64,000 bases of DNA from Candidatus Gastranaerophilales bacterium (GTDB taxonomy: Bacteria; Cyanobacteriota; Vampirovibrionia; Gastranaerophilales; Gastranaerophilaceae). Positions 53,719 to 63,349 of this stretch are shown here, one piece after another. Every line of letters starts with the position of its first letter. The first letter of the stretch is position 1. The stretch is taken from contig CALUTJ010000001.1 in assembly GCA_944323685.1 (NCBI GenBank), forward strand, positions 62,001-126,000. Reading direction: 5' to 3'. The notes under the pieces are model-generated. The model searched no databases. It had not been told where the DNA came from and was given only the letters and a program-made list of their open reading frames with translations. Made by a program: the position numbers and the translations under genes.

Positions 53719-56112
53719 ATGAGTTTAGGCAAGGGATTTTTTAAAAACTTTTTTGATAAACTGAATACAATTGACTTGATATTAAATTCAATATTAACCT
53801 TTTGTATTTCAGTTTTTTTATTTTATGTGGTTTTTCCAAATAACGGATATTTCGGTTTAAAAGATTTTTTTGTGGGAGAAACAATCTACAAAGATTACAA
53901 CAAATATTTTGATATATTATTTGTTTTCATGTATTTTATTGTATTTTTTGCTGTTATACCAATTTTTAAAACAGTAAAGAACACGATTTTTTTGCAAAAA
54001 ATTCATAATACAAAATTCTCTGGCAGATTTGTTTATTTTTTGCAATACCTGTCTTTACTGAGTTTTTTGCTTTTATATCCGTCAGACGGGAATTTTTATC
54101 CTGTTTTATCCTGTTTTATTCTTTTCTTTATAGGTTTCGGTGCTGTTGATATATGGAAAAAACAGAATTTGAGCAGGCAGGATAATGTTGTGCATTTTTC
54201 TTATATTGCTGTTGCGGCAATAGTTTTATTGTGCTTTGGCAGAATGTACGATTTTTCGCAGGTATTCATAGACCCGCATCACGATGCTGAACATTTCTGT
54301 GCATATTATATGCATACCAAGCATAATATGATTTATTACAAAGATATTATGCTTGTACACGGTTATCGGGATATTGTTGAAAGTTGGCTTGGGCAGCATA
54401 TTTTTGGCACGGAAAACCTTTACACATATTTTTTAGGCAAAACACTTTATTTCAATATGCTTGTGATAATATTCAGCTTGCTCGGTCTTTATGTTTTTCA
54501 TGGCAATCCTGTTGTATTAATAACTTTTGTCAGCCTTTTCAGAAATGATGATCTTACCGTATTATTCGGAGTATATTTACTTGTATTTTTTGCCCTGCTA
54601 AAAGAACAGGTATTTAAAAAATATTCTTTATTTTTATCTTTATACACATTGCTCTCTTTCTTATTTGTTCAGTATTGGACAACTATGGGAATTTTGTGGG
54701 CTGTTTCTGTTTTCCCAGCAGCCGTTTATGTTGTTGTAAAAATATTTAAAGATAAGAATTTTAAAGCTTTGTTATATCCGGCAATAATATTTTTAATATG
54801 TATAATATTCAGTGCAAATGGTTTGTATTACTTTTTCGGACAGGCGGTATTTTATACACAGGCAAACTTGTACGGTTTCGGTACGGTTATGCCGCCATTG
54901 AACCTTAAAAATTGTGAGATATTCTATAAAATGGCAGCAGTAGTATTGTGTCCGGTATTGATTACAATAGCTATAAAAGAATTTTTAAAAGACAAACAAA
55001 AATGTAAAGAGCTTATCTTTATACTTTGTTTTACGATAATTTTGATATTTTCATCCCTCAACTATACTATGGGGCGCATAGATGCAGACAGTTTTACCCG
55101 TCTTTTAAATCTGTCAATAAATCTGCTGTTTGTAATACTGCCCTACCTTTGTTACAGATTTGCTAAAGCAGAAAAGATAACATCTTATATCACAATTATA
55201 GCTTTGTTTTGGTTTATATATGCCGGATTTAACAACATTATTAAAATAAGCACAGCACCTAAGCCGCAGCCGCAAACAGAAGTTATTAAAAAGCAGGGCT
55301 TGCTGGATTTAAGAAATGATGAAAAACAATCTCTGAAAGCTATAACGAATTTTATAAATAAATACACCAGAAAAGACGATATATTTTTTGACCTGACTAA
55401 TAAAGGAATTTTGTACTTTATACTTGATAAAAAAGTTCCGCTGCAATACACCTCGTATTACAATATTGTGTCAAATAAACAGGCACAATTTGCATTGCAA
55501 AAATTAAAGCAAAATGAGCCGGATGTTATTTATATGGATACTTTAAGCGAAAAACTTGACGGTGTATTCCCTTCTTTAAGAATTACCCCGATATACAGAT
55601 ACATATTATTAAACAACAGGTATAAACTGGTCACCGGTGAAAATATGGCGTTGCTTGTAAAAACAGATAACAGCAATAACAACTTTAGCCGGTCAGAGTT
55701 AAGTGTTCTTGATAAAATGCTTGCGGCTTCGGATTTGCAAAAACTTCCCGATGTATGGGGTAAATCCATAAATAAGCTTCCCGTAGAGGAAGTTTTGAAA
55801 GATTATAAAGTTCAAGGGCTAAAGATTGATAATACAACCTTTTTAAATATACATTTTAACAAACCCGCAAAAGGAAAAGATTTAGACCTTCTCTATATAT
55901 CTGTTCCCGCACACAAAGAATCAAACTGGTTGTTGCGTCAAAATAACAGCGATTCGATTATGTCATTCAAATCAAGCAGCGGAAAAATGCTGATTCCGCT
56001 TGATAATTTTCCTTCTTGGCTTCTTAACAACACTGTGACAGATATTATAATCCAAACAAATGCTGATATAGATAATAATATAATCCTCAAATTCTATAAA
56101 AGGACAAAGTAA
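53719..56112 (+). CDS. Large polytopic membrane protein, GT-C-like
   Basis: 797 residues with about 13 membrane helices in the first 520 (FCISVFLFYVVF; FMYFIVFFAVIPIFK; VAAIVLLCFGRMY), then a soluble C-terminal domain of about 270 residues. DPHHDAEHFCAYYMHTKHN lies in the first large loop, where GT-C glycosyltransferases keep acidic residues, followed by MLVHGYRDIVESWLGQHIFG. Probably a lipid-linked glycosyltransferase or a surface-polymer enzyme; this is inference. It follows the small gene by 36 bp and ends 4 bp from the convergent mrnC. Confidence 0.7.
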   Translation: MSLGKGFFKNFFDKLNTIDLILNSILTFCISVFLFYVVFPNNGYFGLKDFFVGETIYKDYNKYFDILFVFMYFIVFFAVIPIFKTVKNTIFLQKIHNTKFSGRFVYFLQYLSLLSFLLLYPSDGNFYPVLSCFILFFIGFGAVDIWKKQNLSRQDNVVHFSYIAVAAIVLLCFGRMYDFSQVFIDPHHDAEHFCAYYMHTKHNMIYYKDIMLVHGYRDIVESWLGQHIFGTENLYTYFLGKTLYFNMLVIIFSLLGLYVFHGNPVVLITFVSLFRNDDLTVLFGVYLLVFFALLKEQVFKKYSLFLSLYTLLSFLFVQYWTTMGILWAVSVFPAAVYVVVKIFKDKNFKALLYPAIIFLICIIFSANGLYYFFGQAVFYTQANLYGFGTVMPPLNLKNCEIFYKMAAVVLCPVLITIAIKEFLKDKQKCKELIFILCFTIILIFSSLNYTMGRIDADSFTRLLNLSINLLFVILPYLCYRFAKAEKITSYITIIALFWFIYAGFNNIIKISTAPKPQPQTEVIKKQGLLDLRNDEKQSLKAITNFINKYTRKDDIFFDLTNKGILYFILDKKVPLQYTSYYNIVSNKQAQFALQKLKQNEPDVIYMDTLSEKLDGVFPSLRITPIYRYILLNNRYKLVTGENMALLVKTDNSNNNFSRSELSVLDKMLAASDLQKLPDVWGKSINKLPVEEVLKDYKVQGLKIDNTTFLNIHFNKPAKGKDLDLLYISVPAHKESNWLLRQNNSDSIMSFKSSSGKMLIPLDNFPSWLLNNTVTDIIIQTNADIDNNIILKFYKRTK

Positions 56113-56116
56113 CTTT

Positions 56117-56506
56117 TTATATCGGGTCGCCGACGATATGGTCTTTAGAATCAATATAGTCCGACACTATTTTTAAAAGTTTTAACAAACGTCCTTTGTC
56201 ATTAAGATGTAAATAGCCTATTAAAACTTCAAACCCAGTAGCTATACGGTGCAAAGCCTGATTCGACTTTCTTTTTGTTGTGGTAGGCAAATTACGGCCT
56301 CTTCTTACAAGGTCAGCTTCCTGCTCGGTAAGATACGGTTCAAGAACATTTAAAATTTGACATTGGAATGATGCCCGCACAAGAGCAGTGTTAATTTTAT
56401 GCATACGTGCCATATTAGAGGTGAGATAAATTATCTTTTCTCTTATAAACACCTCATATACCGCGTCACCTAAATGCGCATAACATTTTAAATTAAGTTC
56501 TTCCAT
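56117..56506 (-). CDS. mrnC: Mini-ribonuclease III
   Basis: 129 residues, only the RNase III catalytic domain with no dsRNA-binding domain. Signatures: KCYAHLGDAVYEVFIREKII with the active-site Asp, and EADLVRRGRNLPTTTKRKSN. It matures 23S rRNA ends in Bacillus; a homologue exists in cyanobacteria. Ends 4 bp from the large membrane protein gene. Confidence 0.93.
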   Translation of the reverse strand: MEELNLKCYAHLGDAVYEVFIREKIIYLTSNMARMHKINTALVRASFQCQILNVLEPYLTEQEADLVRRGRNLPTTTKRKSNQALHRIATGFEVLIGYLHLNDKGRLLKLLKIVSDYIDSKDHIVGDPI

Positions 56507-56628
56507 ATTAATTTTCCAAATAAAACTTGTCTTCCATTCATTATAAAAAGAATTTTAAGTTTTGTAAAGATAAACGGTTTTTAATTAAAAATTATTGACT
56601 TAAATAAAACAATCATTAAATACAAAAT

Positions 56629-56901
56629 ATGAGCAACAGTAATATGATAAATCCCGCAAACTATTATAACCCGTTTGCCAAATACAATTATGTAAGTAAG
56701 ACCCGTGGTGTGTATATTCCGCGAGACGCGGCACCGTTAATAAACACATCCAGCGAGGTTGAAAAATCTGCAAGTATTTATTCCGAAAACTATGATGCGG
56801 AAACAGATATTATGCAAAGCTTGAATGAAGCACAAAACGCCTCAGACAATAAAGGTTTGTTAGGTTTTATAAATAAATATCTCGGCGGTGCAAACAATTA
56901 A
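56629..56901 (+). CDS. Small hypothetical protein, 90 residues
   Basis: MSNSNMINPANYYNPFAKYN, a Tyr/Asn-rich polar start, then acidic middle (VEKSASIYSENYDAETDIMQ) and a glycine-rich end (GLLGFINKYLGGANN). Not recognised and with no signal peptide. It lies 81 bp before the ADP-ribosyltransferase-like gene on the same strand; it might be a partner, chaperone or immunity-like protein, but nothing shows this directly. No clear ribosome site. Confidence 0.6.
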   Translation: MSNSNMINPANYYNPFAKYNYVSKTRGVYIPRDAAPLINTSSEVEKSASIYSENYDAETDIMQSLNEAQNASDNKGLLGFINKYLGGANN

Positions 56902-56982
56902 AGTCTTATCTTGGCAATGCAGGAGCAATTTCGCATTGCATAATGTTTTTATATAGACAGGTAGTGTTGTAAGGAACTTGTA

Positions 56983-58026
56983 ATGATAACAGCCAACCTG
57001 TCAGGCAATAAGACTTTGCAAACTATATCTGCGGCTGCGCAAAAACAACTGCCGGATAACAGTAAAAAGTCAGACAAAAAACAGTTGTTAAAAAAAACAG
57101 CAGTAGCTGCATCAACAGCTTTATCCGCAATAACTATCGGAGTATTGCTTGCTAAAGGCAAGCTAAACGGACTGCACAAATTTATAAAAACAGACGTACA
57201 AAAAAGCAGACAGGGGTTGAATTCATTAAGAGAATCGGTTGAACTGCCTCAAATAAATAACATTTGTCCAAAAGAAGAATACTCAAAAACCTTAGAAAAA
57301 CTTCTCGGGTTTGAAAAAAGATATATTACAAGCGGCGGTATGATTCAAAATACAAGAGAAGGAAATGTCTTCTACAGATTTGATTCAAATGCTTACAGAA
57401 CCGTACCGGAAGAATTAAAAGGGCTGCTGCCTTATTGCGGAGAAGCCGACATAAGCGCTGATATAAACATGTTTTTAAGAAACAATGTTAACGGAAAACT
57501 TGGCACTGTAAAAGAAGGATCTCTTGTATACAGCAAGGACTTTTTAAAAAATAATAGAGAAATGCTTCATCTTGATTCTGACTCGGCAAACGATTTTGTA
57601 AAATGCATTGATTATTCTCTTGAGCAGCTTGATAGAAAATACGGAACATTTGAGGGCTTTGTATATAGAGGCGGTTTGTTTAACGGTGATGCAAAACAAT
57701 TTTATTCAACTAGTACAAAAGTCAGCCCTGTACAAGGATTGTGCCAGAGAGGGCATAACTTGCAGTTTCATCTTATTAAAACGAACAACGGACATAAAAT
57801 TTACGAATTTCAGAGGGAATACAACCCTGCTAATGAAATTATCAAAATAGAATCAGAAGTACTTTTGCCAAGAAACAGCAAATATACAGAAATAACAAAT
57901 ACTCAAAAATATGCAAAAGAAAAACAGGATATGGCACAAGCTCTTTATGATAATCTGTTTAAAGATACGGAAGTGACAATAGACGATATTCTATCCAAAA
58001 TACACGTTTGGGAGCAGGTTTTATAG
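56983..58026 (+). CDS. ADP-ribosyltransferase-like protein (R-S-E type)
   Basis: 347 residues. An N-terminal polar stretch is followed by one hydrophobic helix near 38-58 (LKKTAVAASTALSAITIGVL). The C-terminal half follows the plan of the ADPRT exotoxin family: ADISADINMFLRNN, CIDYSLEQLDRKYG, Arg229 in FEGFVYRGG, a Ser-Thr-Ser at 242-244 in QFYSTSTKV, and the Glu-x-Glu at 290-292 in KIESEVLLPRNSKYTE. That is the R, S, E catalytic triad order with ExE typical of arginine-directed enzymes. R to STS spacing is short. Target and secretion route are unknown. Confidence 0.65.
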   Translation: MITANLSGNKTLQTISAAAQKQLPDNSKKSDKKQLLKKTAVAASTALSAITIGVLLAKGKLNGLHKFIKTDVQKSRQGLNSLRESVELPQINNICPKEEYSKTLEKLLGFEKRYITSGGMIQNTREGNVFYRFDSNAYRTVPEELKGLLPYCGEADISADINMFLRNNVNGKLGTVKEGSLVYSKDFLKNNREMLHLDSDSANDFVKCIDYSLEQLDRKYGTFEGFVYRGGLFNGDAKQFYSTSTKVSPVQGLCQRGHNLQFHLIKTNNGHKIYEFQREYNPANEIIKIESEVLLPRNSKYTEITNTQKYAKEKQDMAQALYDNLFKDTEVTIDDILSKIHVWEQVL

Positions 58027-58316
58027 ATTTATTTGTACAGCTTCATTATAATCCGGTGTCGCAGTTGCAGCCTCGAAGCCTCGAGGCTTCGAGCCGTCAC
58101 TGCTCACCTTTGCCTTCTTTTTCGGCTGAACTGTGGTGAATCCTGAAAAATGGCTTCACTATGTGAACAATGTGACACTCCAAAAATTCGTTCACGTCGT
58201 TTTGCTCCTTATCACGATTTTTTCTCGGACAAAATTTATTAACAGTTTGCACCACTGCTTGTTTATGCTAAAATTTAACTATGGATTATAAATACAGTTA
58301 AATTAGGGGTGGAGAA
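58027..58316. other. Gap with a perfect 22-bp palindrome
   Basis: No gene seen. CTCGAAGCCTC directly joined to GAGGCTTCGAG at 58072-58093. TAATTAAACTG-like A/T-rich sequence and a ribosome site (GGGGTGGAG) precede gyrA. Confidence 0.55.
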
Positions 58317-60890
58317 TTGAGCCAGCAAAATTTATTTGAAGACGGAAAGATAGTACCGGTAAATATAAGAGATGAGATGAAACGTTCTTACATCGATTAT
58401 GCAATGTCTGTAATTGTCGGACGTGCGTTGCCTGATGTAAGAGATGGTCTAAAACCTGTTCACAGACGTATCTTGTTTGCCATGAACGAACTCGGGATGA
58501 CTCCTGATAAGCCGTTTAAGAAAAGCGCCAGAATCGTCGGTGAAGTTCTCGGTAAATACCACCCGCACGGTGACAGCGCCGTTTACGAATCTTTAGTTCG
58601 TATGGCTCAGGATTTTTCTACCAGATACCAGACAATTGACGGGCATGGCAACTTCGGTTCCGTTGACGGAGACTCGGCGGCAGCAATGCGTTATACGGAA
58701 GCCAGAATGCATAAAATCACCCAGTCAATGCTTGCGGATATTGATTGTGAAACTGTTGATTTTACTCCGAACTTTGACGGTTCACTTGAGGAGCCTGCTG
58801 TATTGCCGGTAAGACTGCCGATGTTATTGTTAAACGGGGTGTCAGGCATTGCCGTTGGTATGGCTACAAATATTCCTCCGCACAACCTTTGCGAGGTAGT
58901 TGACGGAACAATAGCTTTGATTGACAATCCTGATATTACGGTAGAAGGCTTGATGGAACACATCAAAGGCCCCGACTTCCCGACTGCTGCAACAATAGTC
59001 GGTTTGCAAGATATTAAACAGGCTTATACAACAGGACGCGGCTCTATTAAAATGAAGGCTGTTGCCCAGTTTGAAGAAATTCCGGGCGGCGGAGGACGTC
59101 AGGGCAGAACAGCAATCATTGTTACGGAAATTCCGTATCAGGTTAACAAGGCTTTGTTAATTGAAAAGATTGCAGAACTTGTAAGAGATAAAAAAATCGA
59201 CGGTATTTCAGACCTGCGTGACGAATCCGACCGTGAAGGCATGAGAATTGTTATTGAACTTAAACGTGACGCAAAACCCGAGGTTGTTAAAAACAATCTG
59301 TTTAAATATACCCAGTTGAGTACTACTTTCGGGGTAAACATGGTTGCGCTTGTGGGCAAACAGCCCAGATTAATGAACCTTTATGAGGTCTTAAACGAGT
59401 TTGTTGAACACAGGGTAGAAGTTGTCACAAGAAGAACAATTTTCTTCCTTAAAAAAGCAAAAATCAGAGCACACATCTTAGCAGGTTTGTTAATTGCATT
59501 AGGCAGCCTTGATGAGGTTATTGACTTAATTAAAAAATCCAAAACTACAGACGAAGCGCGTACCGGATTGATGAGCAGATTCGGACTTGATGCGGATCAG
59601 GCTAACGCAATCCTTGAAATGCAATTAAGACGTTTGACAGGATTGGAACAGGATAAGATTAAATCCGAATACGAAGAACTTAAACGAAAAATTGCTGAAT
59701 ATGAAGCTATTCTTGCTGACAGACAGAAAGTTCTTAATATAATTAAAGATGAATTAAGAGAAGACAAAGAAAAATACGGCGACGACAGAAGAACACAAAT
59801 CGTTCCGGAAGCTGATGAAATGACTATCGAGGATTTGACTCCTAACGTTCCGATGGCGGTATTTATTACTCGTCAGGGATATTTAAAAAGAATTGCCCTC
59901 GATACATTCGAACGCCAGAACCGTGCAACAAGAGGCAAAGGCGGCATAAAAACAAAAGAAGATGATGACGTTGAACACTTCTTTACCGCAATGATGCACG
60001 ATAAGGTACTGTTCTTTAGCTCTAAGGGTACGGTGTACAGCTTGAATGTATACGAATTCCCAGAAGGCGGACGTCAGGCAAAAGGTTTGCCTATTATAAA
60101 CGTTCTGCCGCTTGAACAGGATGAACAAATAACAGCAGTTGTACCTGTAAGCGACTTTAAGTCAGCCTCTAACCTTATTATGCTTACGCAAAAGGGTTAT
60201 ATTAAGAGAATCTCGCTTGATAACTTTGAAAATATCAGAAAAAGCGGCATAATCGCAATCGGACTCGAGGAAGGGGATACATTATGCTGGGTAAAACAGG
60301 CTCAGGACAATGACGAGGTAATTATAGGCACCTCCTGCGGTATGGCAATAAGATTCCCGATTAGCGACATGCGTCCTTTGGGCAGAAGTGCTCGAGGCGT
60401 AAACTCGATGAAACTCAGAACAGGCGACAAAATTATCGGCTGTGATATTGTTCCGAGAGACTACGACGCTGACCTTCTGGTTGTAACGTCTGACGGCTTT
60501 GGCAAACGTTCTAAGCTCTCAGAATTCAGACCTCAAAACAGAGGCGGTATCGGACTTATTGCTACCAAGTTTAAATCATCATCGTCAAGACTTGTCGCAT
60601 TGACAATTGTTGAAGAAAAAGATGAAATTATGGTAGTAACCCAAAACGGTGTTGTATCAAGAATAAAAGCTGACTGCATATCTCGTCAGGGCAGACCGGC
60701 TACCGGTGTCAAGATACAAAACCTCTCAGAAGGTGATATGGTTTGTACAATCAACAAAATTGTAGATCCGGATTCTGACGAGCAGGTTTCTGACACAGCT
60801 GATGTTCAGCCTCAGGCTGAGGTTGACAATTCTGTTCAGCAAAGTATGCTTGATATAACTCCTCAAGAAAACAATAATGAAGAAGTATAA
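58317..60890 (+). CDS. gyrA: DNA gyrase subunit A
   Basis: 857 residues with a TTG start, supported by GGGGTGGAG 7-8 bases upstream and by the family start [20 protein letters not shown]. Catalytic Tyr126 lies in [11 protein letters not shown]. The quinolone region reads [17 protein letters not shown], with Ser at the position of E. coli Ser83 and Glu at Asp87, the state seen in many Gram-positive gyrases. The GyrA-box QRRGGKG-like segment is [10 protein letters not shown]. Six C-terminal beta-propeller blades follow. The acidic tail is poorly conserved. The ycf23-like gene starts 21 bp downstream. Confidence 0.97.
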   Translation: MSQQNLFEDGKIVPVNIRDEMKRSYIDYAMSVIVGRALPDVRDGLKPVHRRILFAMNELGMTPDKPFKKSARIVGEVLGKYHPHGDSAVYESLVRMAQDFSTRYQTIDGHGNFGSVDGDSAAAMRYTEARMHKITQSMLADIDCETVDFTPNFDGSLEEPAVLPVRLPMLLLNGVSGIAVGMATNIPPHNLCEVVDGTIALIDNPDITVEGLMEHIKGPDFPTAATIVGLQDIKQAYTTGRGSIKMKAVAQFEEIPGGGGRQGRTAIIVTEIPYQVNKALLIEKIAELVRDKKIDGISDLRDESDREGMRIVIELKRDAKPEVVKNNLFKYTQLSTTFGVNMVALVGKQPRLMNLYEVLNEFVEHRVEVVTRRTIFFLKKAKIRAHILAGLLIALGSLDEVIDLIKKSKTTDEARTGLMSRFGLDADQANAILEMQLRRLTGLEQDKIKSEYEELKRKIAEYEAILADRQKVLNIIKDELREDKEKYGDDRRTQIVPEADEMTIEDLTPNVPMAVFITRQGYLKRIALDTFERQNRATRGKGGIKTKEDDDVEHFFTAMMHDKVLFFSSKGTVYSLNVYEFPEGGRQAKGLPIINVLPLEQDEQITAVVPVSDFKSASNLIMLTQKGYIKRISLDNFENIRKSGIIAIGLEEGDTLCWVKQAQDNDEVIIGTSCGMAIRFPISDMRPLGRSARGVNSMKLRTGDKIIGCDIVPRDYDADLLVVTSDGFGKRSKLSEFRPQNRGGIGLIATKFKSSSSRLVALTIVEEKDEIMVVTQNGVVSRIKADCISRQGRPATGVKIQNLSEGDMVCTINKIVDPDSDEQVSDTADVQPQAEVDNSVQQSMLDITPQENNNEEV

Positions 60891-60911
60891 TAAAGAAAGG
60901 TAAAGTTTAAG

Positions 60912-61676
60912 ATGAAAAGAATTACATCATTCAGAAAAGATTTAGAAGCTAAAAAAGCGGTAAAAATTATTGCAGGTATTGATAATTTCGATATGGACAG
61001 AGTAAGAAACGTTGTTATCGCTGCCGACAAAGCCGGTGCAAGTGCTGTAGACGTTGCTGCCAAAGAAGAAATTATTAAAATGGCTAAAGAAACAACATCA
61101 CTTCCGATTTTTGTTTCTTCAATCGTTCCTCAAGACTTAGCAATGGCTGTTAAAGCAGGCGCCGACGCTATTGAAGTAGGTAATTTTGATGCTTTATACA
61201 AAAAAGGTATGAGAATGTCCGCTGAAGAAATCCTTGATATTGTTAAGGAAACTTTGGCATTAATCGGAAACTCAAACGTATTTGTTTGTGTAACTGTACC
61301 GGGGCACATTGATATTTCTTCTCAAATTGCTCTTGCTAAAGAATTGGAAGCATTAAACATCGATTTAATCCAGACAGAAGGCGCAGCTACTGTTCACACG
61401 ACAGCAGAAGGTGCAAGAGCATTGTTAGAAACAGCACAGGTTTCTATTGCTAACACAATAGAACTTGTAAGAAACGTTGACATACCTGTTATGACAGCAT
61501 CAGGATTGACAACAACAACTGTACCTATGGCAATCGCAGCAGGCGCAAGCGCTGTAGGTGTAGGTTCGTGCGTTAATAAACTAAACTCTGAAATTGAAAT
61601 GATTGCAGCTGCTACAGCAATTGTTGAAGCTGTTAAAGGCTGTGCGGTTGCTGAAAAAGAATCAGTTAACGCTTAG
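60912..61676 (+). CDS. ycf23: Ycf23-like protein (DUF561), TIM-barrel
   Basis: 254 residues. It matches the plastid/cyanobacterial Ycf23 (DUF561) family: KAVKIIAGIDNFDMDRVRNV, DKAGASAVDVAAKEEIIKM, PIFVSSIVPQDLAMAVKAGA, DAIEVGNFDALYKKGMRMSA and LIQTEGAATVHTTAEGARAL, with a beta/alpha-barrel phosphate-binding end (GVGSCVNKLNS). Function is not known. It follows gyrA at 21 bp in the same direction. A family restricted to cyanobacteria and plastids supports the proposed host lineage. Confidence 0.82.
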   Translation: MKRITSFRKDLEAKKAVKIIAGIDNFDMDRVRNVVIAADKAGASAVDVAAKEEIIKMAKETTSLPIFVSSIVPQDLAMAVKAGADAIEVGNFDALYKKGMRMSAEEILDIVKETLALIGNSNVFVCVTVPGHIDISSQIALAKELEALNIDLIQTEGAATVHTTAEGARALLETAQVSIANTIELVRNVDIPVMTASGLTTTTVPMAIAAGASAVGVGSCVNKLNSEIEMIAAATAIVEAVKGCAVAEKESVNA

Positions 61677-61696
61677 TTTTAACTTTTAATCAATAC

Positions 61697-61731
61697 AAAA
61701 AAGCTGTAATTTATACAATTACGGCTTTTTT
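61697..61731 (+). terminator. Terminator after ycf23
   Basis: AAAAAGC-GTAATT paired with AATTAC-GGCTTTTTT around TATAC, 20 bp past the stop. Confidence 0.82.
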
Positions 61732-61822
61732 GTTTATTGGATTGCACTTTAGAATTTTTAGGTATTTTAGACAGTTAAATATAAAAATATTGATAAACGA
61801 CACAATTATTTTTATAATAATT

Positions 61823-61869
61823 ATGAAAGGTTATTTTAGTATCTCAATTTTAATGTGAGATACTTTTTT
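61823..61869 (+). promoter_or_regulatory. Leader-peptide ORF overlapping a terminator-like hairpin
   Basis: ATG at 61823 opens an 11-codon frame (MKGYFSISILM) ending TGA at 61856-61858. Its last codons form the hairpin GTATCTCA/TGAGATAC at 61839-61863, followed by T6. The layout recalls transcription attenuation, but no alternative pairing was found. Confidence 0.35.
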
Positions 61870-61884
61870 GTATACAGACAAATT

Positions 61885-62625
61885 ATGCACAGACACATAA
61901 AATTACTACTGTTAATACTTTTAGCCGTAATCTCACCTCCGTGTGCGATTGCGCAGCAGACGATTATTACTGTTCCGTCATCTGATGTGCTGCCATACGG
62001 AGAAATTATATTAAAACAATCCAATAAATTCCGTCCGTTCGGCAACGGACAGTACGTTTCGCTAACTCCTCAGCTTATTGTCGGTACAGGCAAAGATACG
62101 GAAATTTCTGTTGAAGCAGGCACGAATATTGAAGACACGACTTCTGTAAAAATGAATCTTACGGCAAAAAAAGTTTTCCGTATAAAAAGAGCAACAAGGC
62201 TGACAGTGGGGGCAACGCTGTCACCTTCTTTAACAGAAGGTCAAAAACCTGATAGTATGGTATATGCCCATGGCTCATACCTTTGTAAAAAAACAAGAAC
62301 AACCTTCACTGCCGGAGGTTTTGTCGGAGGCCGTCAGGAGATGCCTTCACTCACAGGTGTAATGCTCGGGGTTGACCAGACAATCATACCAAACAAACTA
62401 AGAATAGCCGTTGATTGGGTTTCTCGAGATGAATCCTGGGGCGTATTGGGGGCAGGTCTAAAAATTCGTCCGGAACCTTCGACTTCGATTACTACTGCGA
62501 TACTTATTCCAAATTCTAATGAACAAGACAGGGTGGCTTTTTCCGTTTCCATATCGAAATACGTGGGCAAAGTTCTACCCGAGTTTGTTAAAAAAGAAGA
62601 AAAAGAAACGGGAGAAAATTTATGA
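61885..62625 (+). CDS. Exported beta-barrel-like protein
   Basis: About 247 residues from the ATG at 61885; a GTG at 61855 would add residues before the signal peptide and lies inside the hairpin. The signal peptide is MHRHIKLLLLILLAVIS with the end CAIAQ. The mature part alternates polar and hydrophobic residues (ISVEAGTNIEDTTSVKMNLT; RLTVGATLSPSLTEGQ; TRTTFTAGGFVGGRQ), as in outer-membrane beta-strands. It overlaps the pentapeptide gene by 4 bp (ATGA). Not recognised. Confidence 0.75.
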   Translation: MHRHIKLLLLILLAVISPPCAIAQQTIITVPSSDVLPYGEIILKQSNKFRPFGNGQYVSLTPQLIVGTGKDTEISVEAGTNIEDTTSVKMNLTAKKVFRIKRATRLTVGATLSPSLTEGQKPDSMVYAHGSYLCKKTRTTFTAGGFVGGRQEMPSLTGVMLGVDQTIIPNKLRIAVDWVSRDESWGVLGAGLKIRPEPSTSITTAILIPNSNEQDRVAFSVSISKYVGKVLPEFVKKEEKETGENL

Positions 62626-63026
62626 TGAAAAAGATTATTGTATGCTCTGTCATTTCTGCTTTTGTACTCATCGGTACAAACCTTGCTTTTTCTGCTGATA
62701 AGTTTTTTAAAGACGCAGACTGCGAGGGACGTGATTTTTCAGGACAAAATCTTGAGGGGGCAAACTTTGAAGATGCGGAGCTGGATAATGCAAATTTTAA
62801 AAATGCAAATCTTAAAGGCGCAAATTTTAAAGGTGCGGATATAGAAAAAGCATCGTTTGAAGGTGCAAATCTTGAAGACGCAAACTTTGAGGACGCTGAT
62901 CTTGAAGAAACAAATCTAATGAATGCAAATATAAAAAATGCTAATTTTAAAAATACAGAGCTTGAATATGCTATCTGGATAAACGGCAAAGTATGCGGTG
63001 CCGGTTCTGTGGGTTCCTGCTGGTAG
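62622..63026 (+). CDS. Exported pentapeptide-repeat protein
   Basis: 134 residues, signal peptide (MMKKIIVCSVISAFVLIGTN, AFSAD). Then about 12 pentapeptide repeats of the A(N/D)(L/F)xx kind (GANFEDAELDNANFKNANLK), a right-handed quadrilateral helix. Two cysteines near the end (KVCGAGSVGSCW) may form a disulphide. It starts inside the stop of the barrel-like gene, so the two are co-translated. Such proteins are scaffolds; an envelope role is likely, DNA-gyrase mimicry is not, since it is exported. Confidence 0.85.
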   Translation: MMKKIIVCSVISAFVLIGTNLAFSADKFFKDADCEGRDFSGQNLEGANFEDAELDNANFKNANLKGANFKGADIEKASFEGANLEDANFEDADLEETNLMNANIKNANFKNTELEYAIWINGKVCGAGSVGSCW

Positions 63027-63157
63027 CACTGTAATTTCTATGTGCCTGACTGATAAAACTAAAGTGATGCACAAAATTTATAAAAAAACTTAATATCTTA
63101 TAAAAAGCAGGCAATTTTTATTTTCAGCGTATTTGTTTTATATGCAAAGGAGCGCTT

Positions 63158-63343
63158 ATGAAAATAAAAGATAATTTCCCTAAGAATATACCTCAAGGTA
63201 TTAAAACAAGGTATGACGATATTATGCAGGATATATTACGCGAAAAGTCAGAAAAATACGCAAAATCAATTGAATCCCCCGAACCTACAGAATTTCATAC
63301 AATAGGTGAACTTATAGGCAAGAAGCTTGATATAAAAATCTAA
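63158..63343 (+). CDS. Small hypothetical protein, 61 residues
   Basis: MKIKDNFPKNIPQGIKTRYD, then DIMQDILREKSEKYAKSIES and GELIGKKLDIKI. Ribosome site AAGGAG 8 bases before the ATG makes translation likely. Helical, charged, not recognised, no signal peptide. Confidence 0.65.
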   Translation: MKIKDNFPKNIPQGIKTRYDDIMQDILREKSEKYAKSIESPEPTEFHTIGELIGKKLDIKI

Positions 63344-63349
63344 AATACA

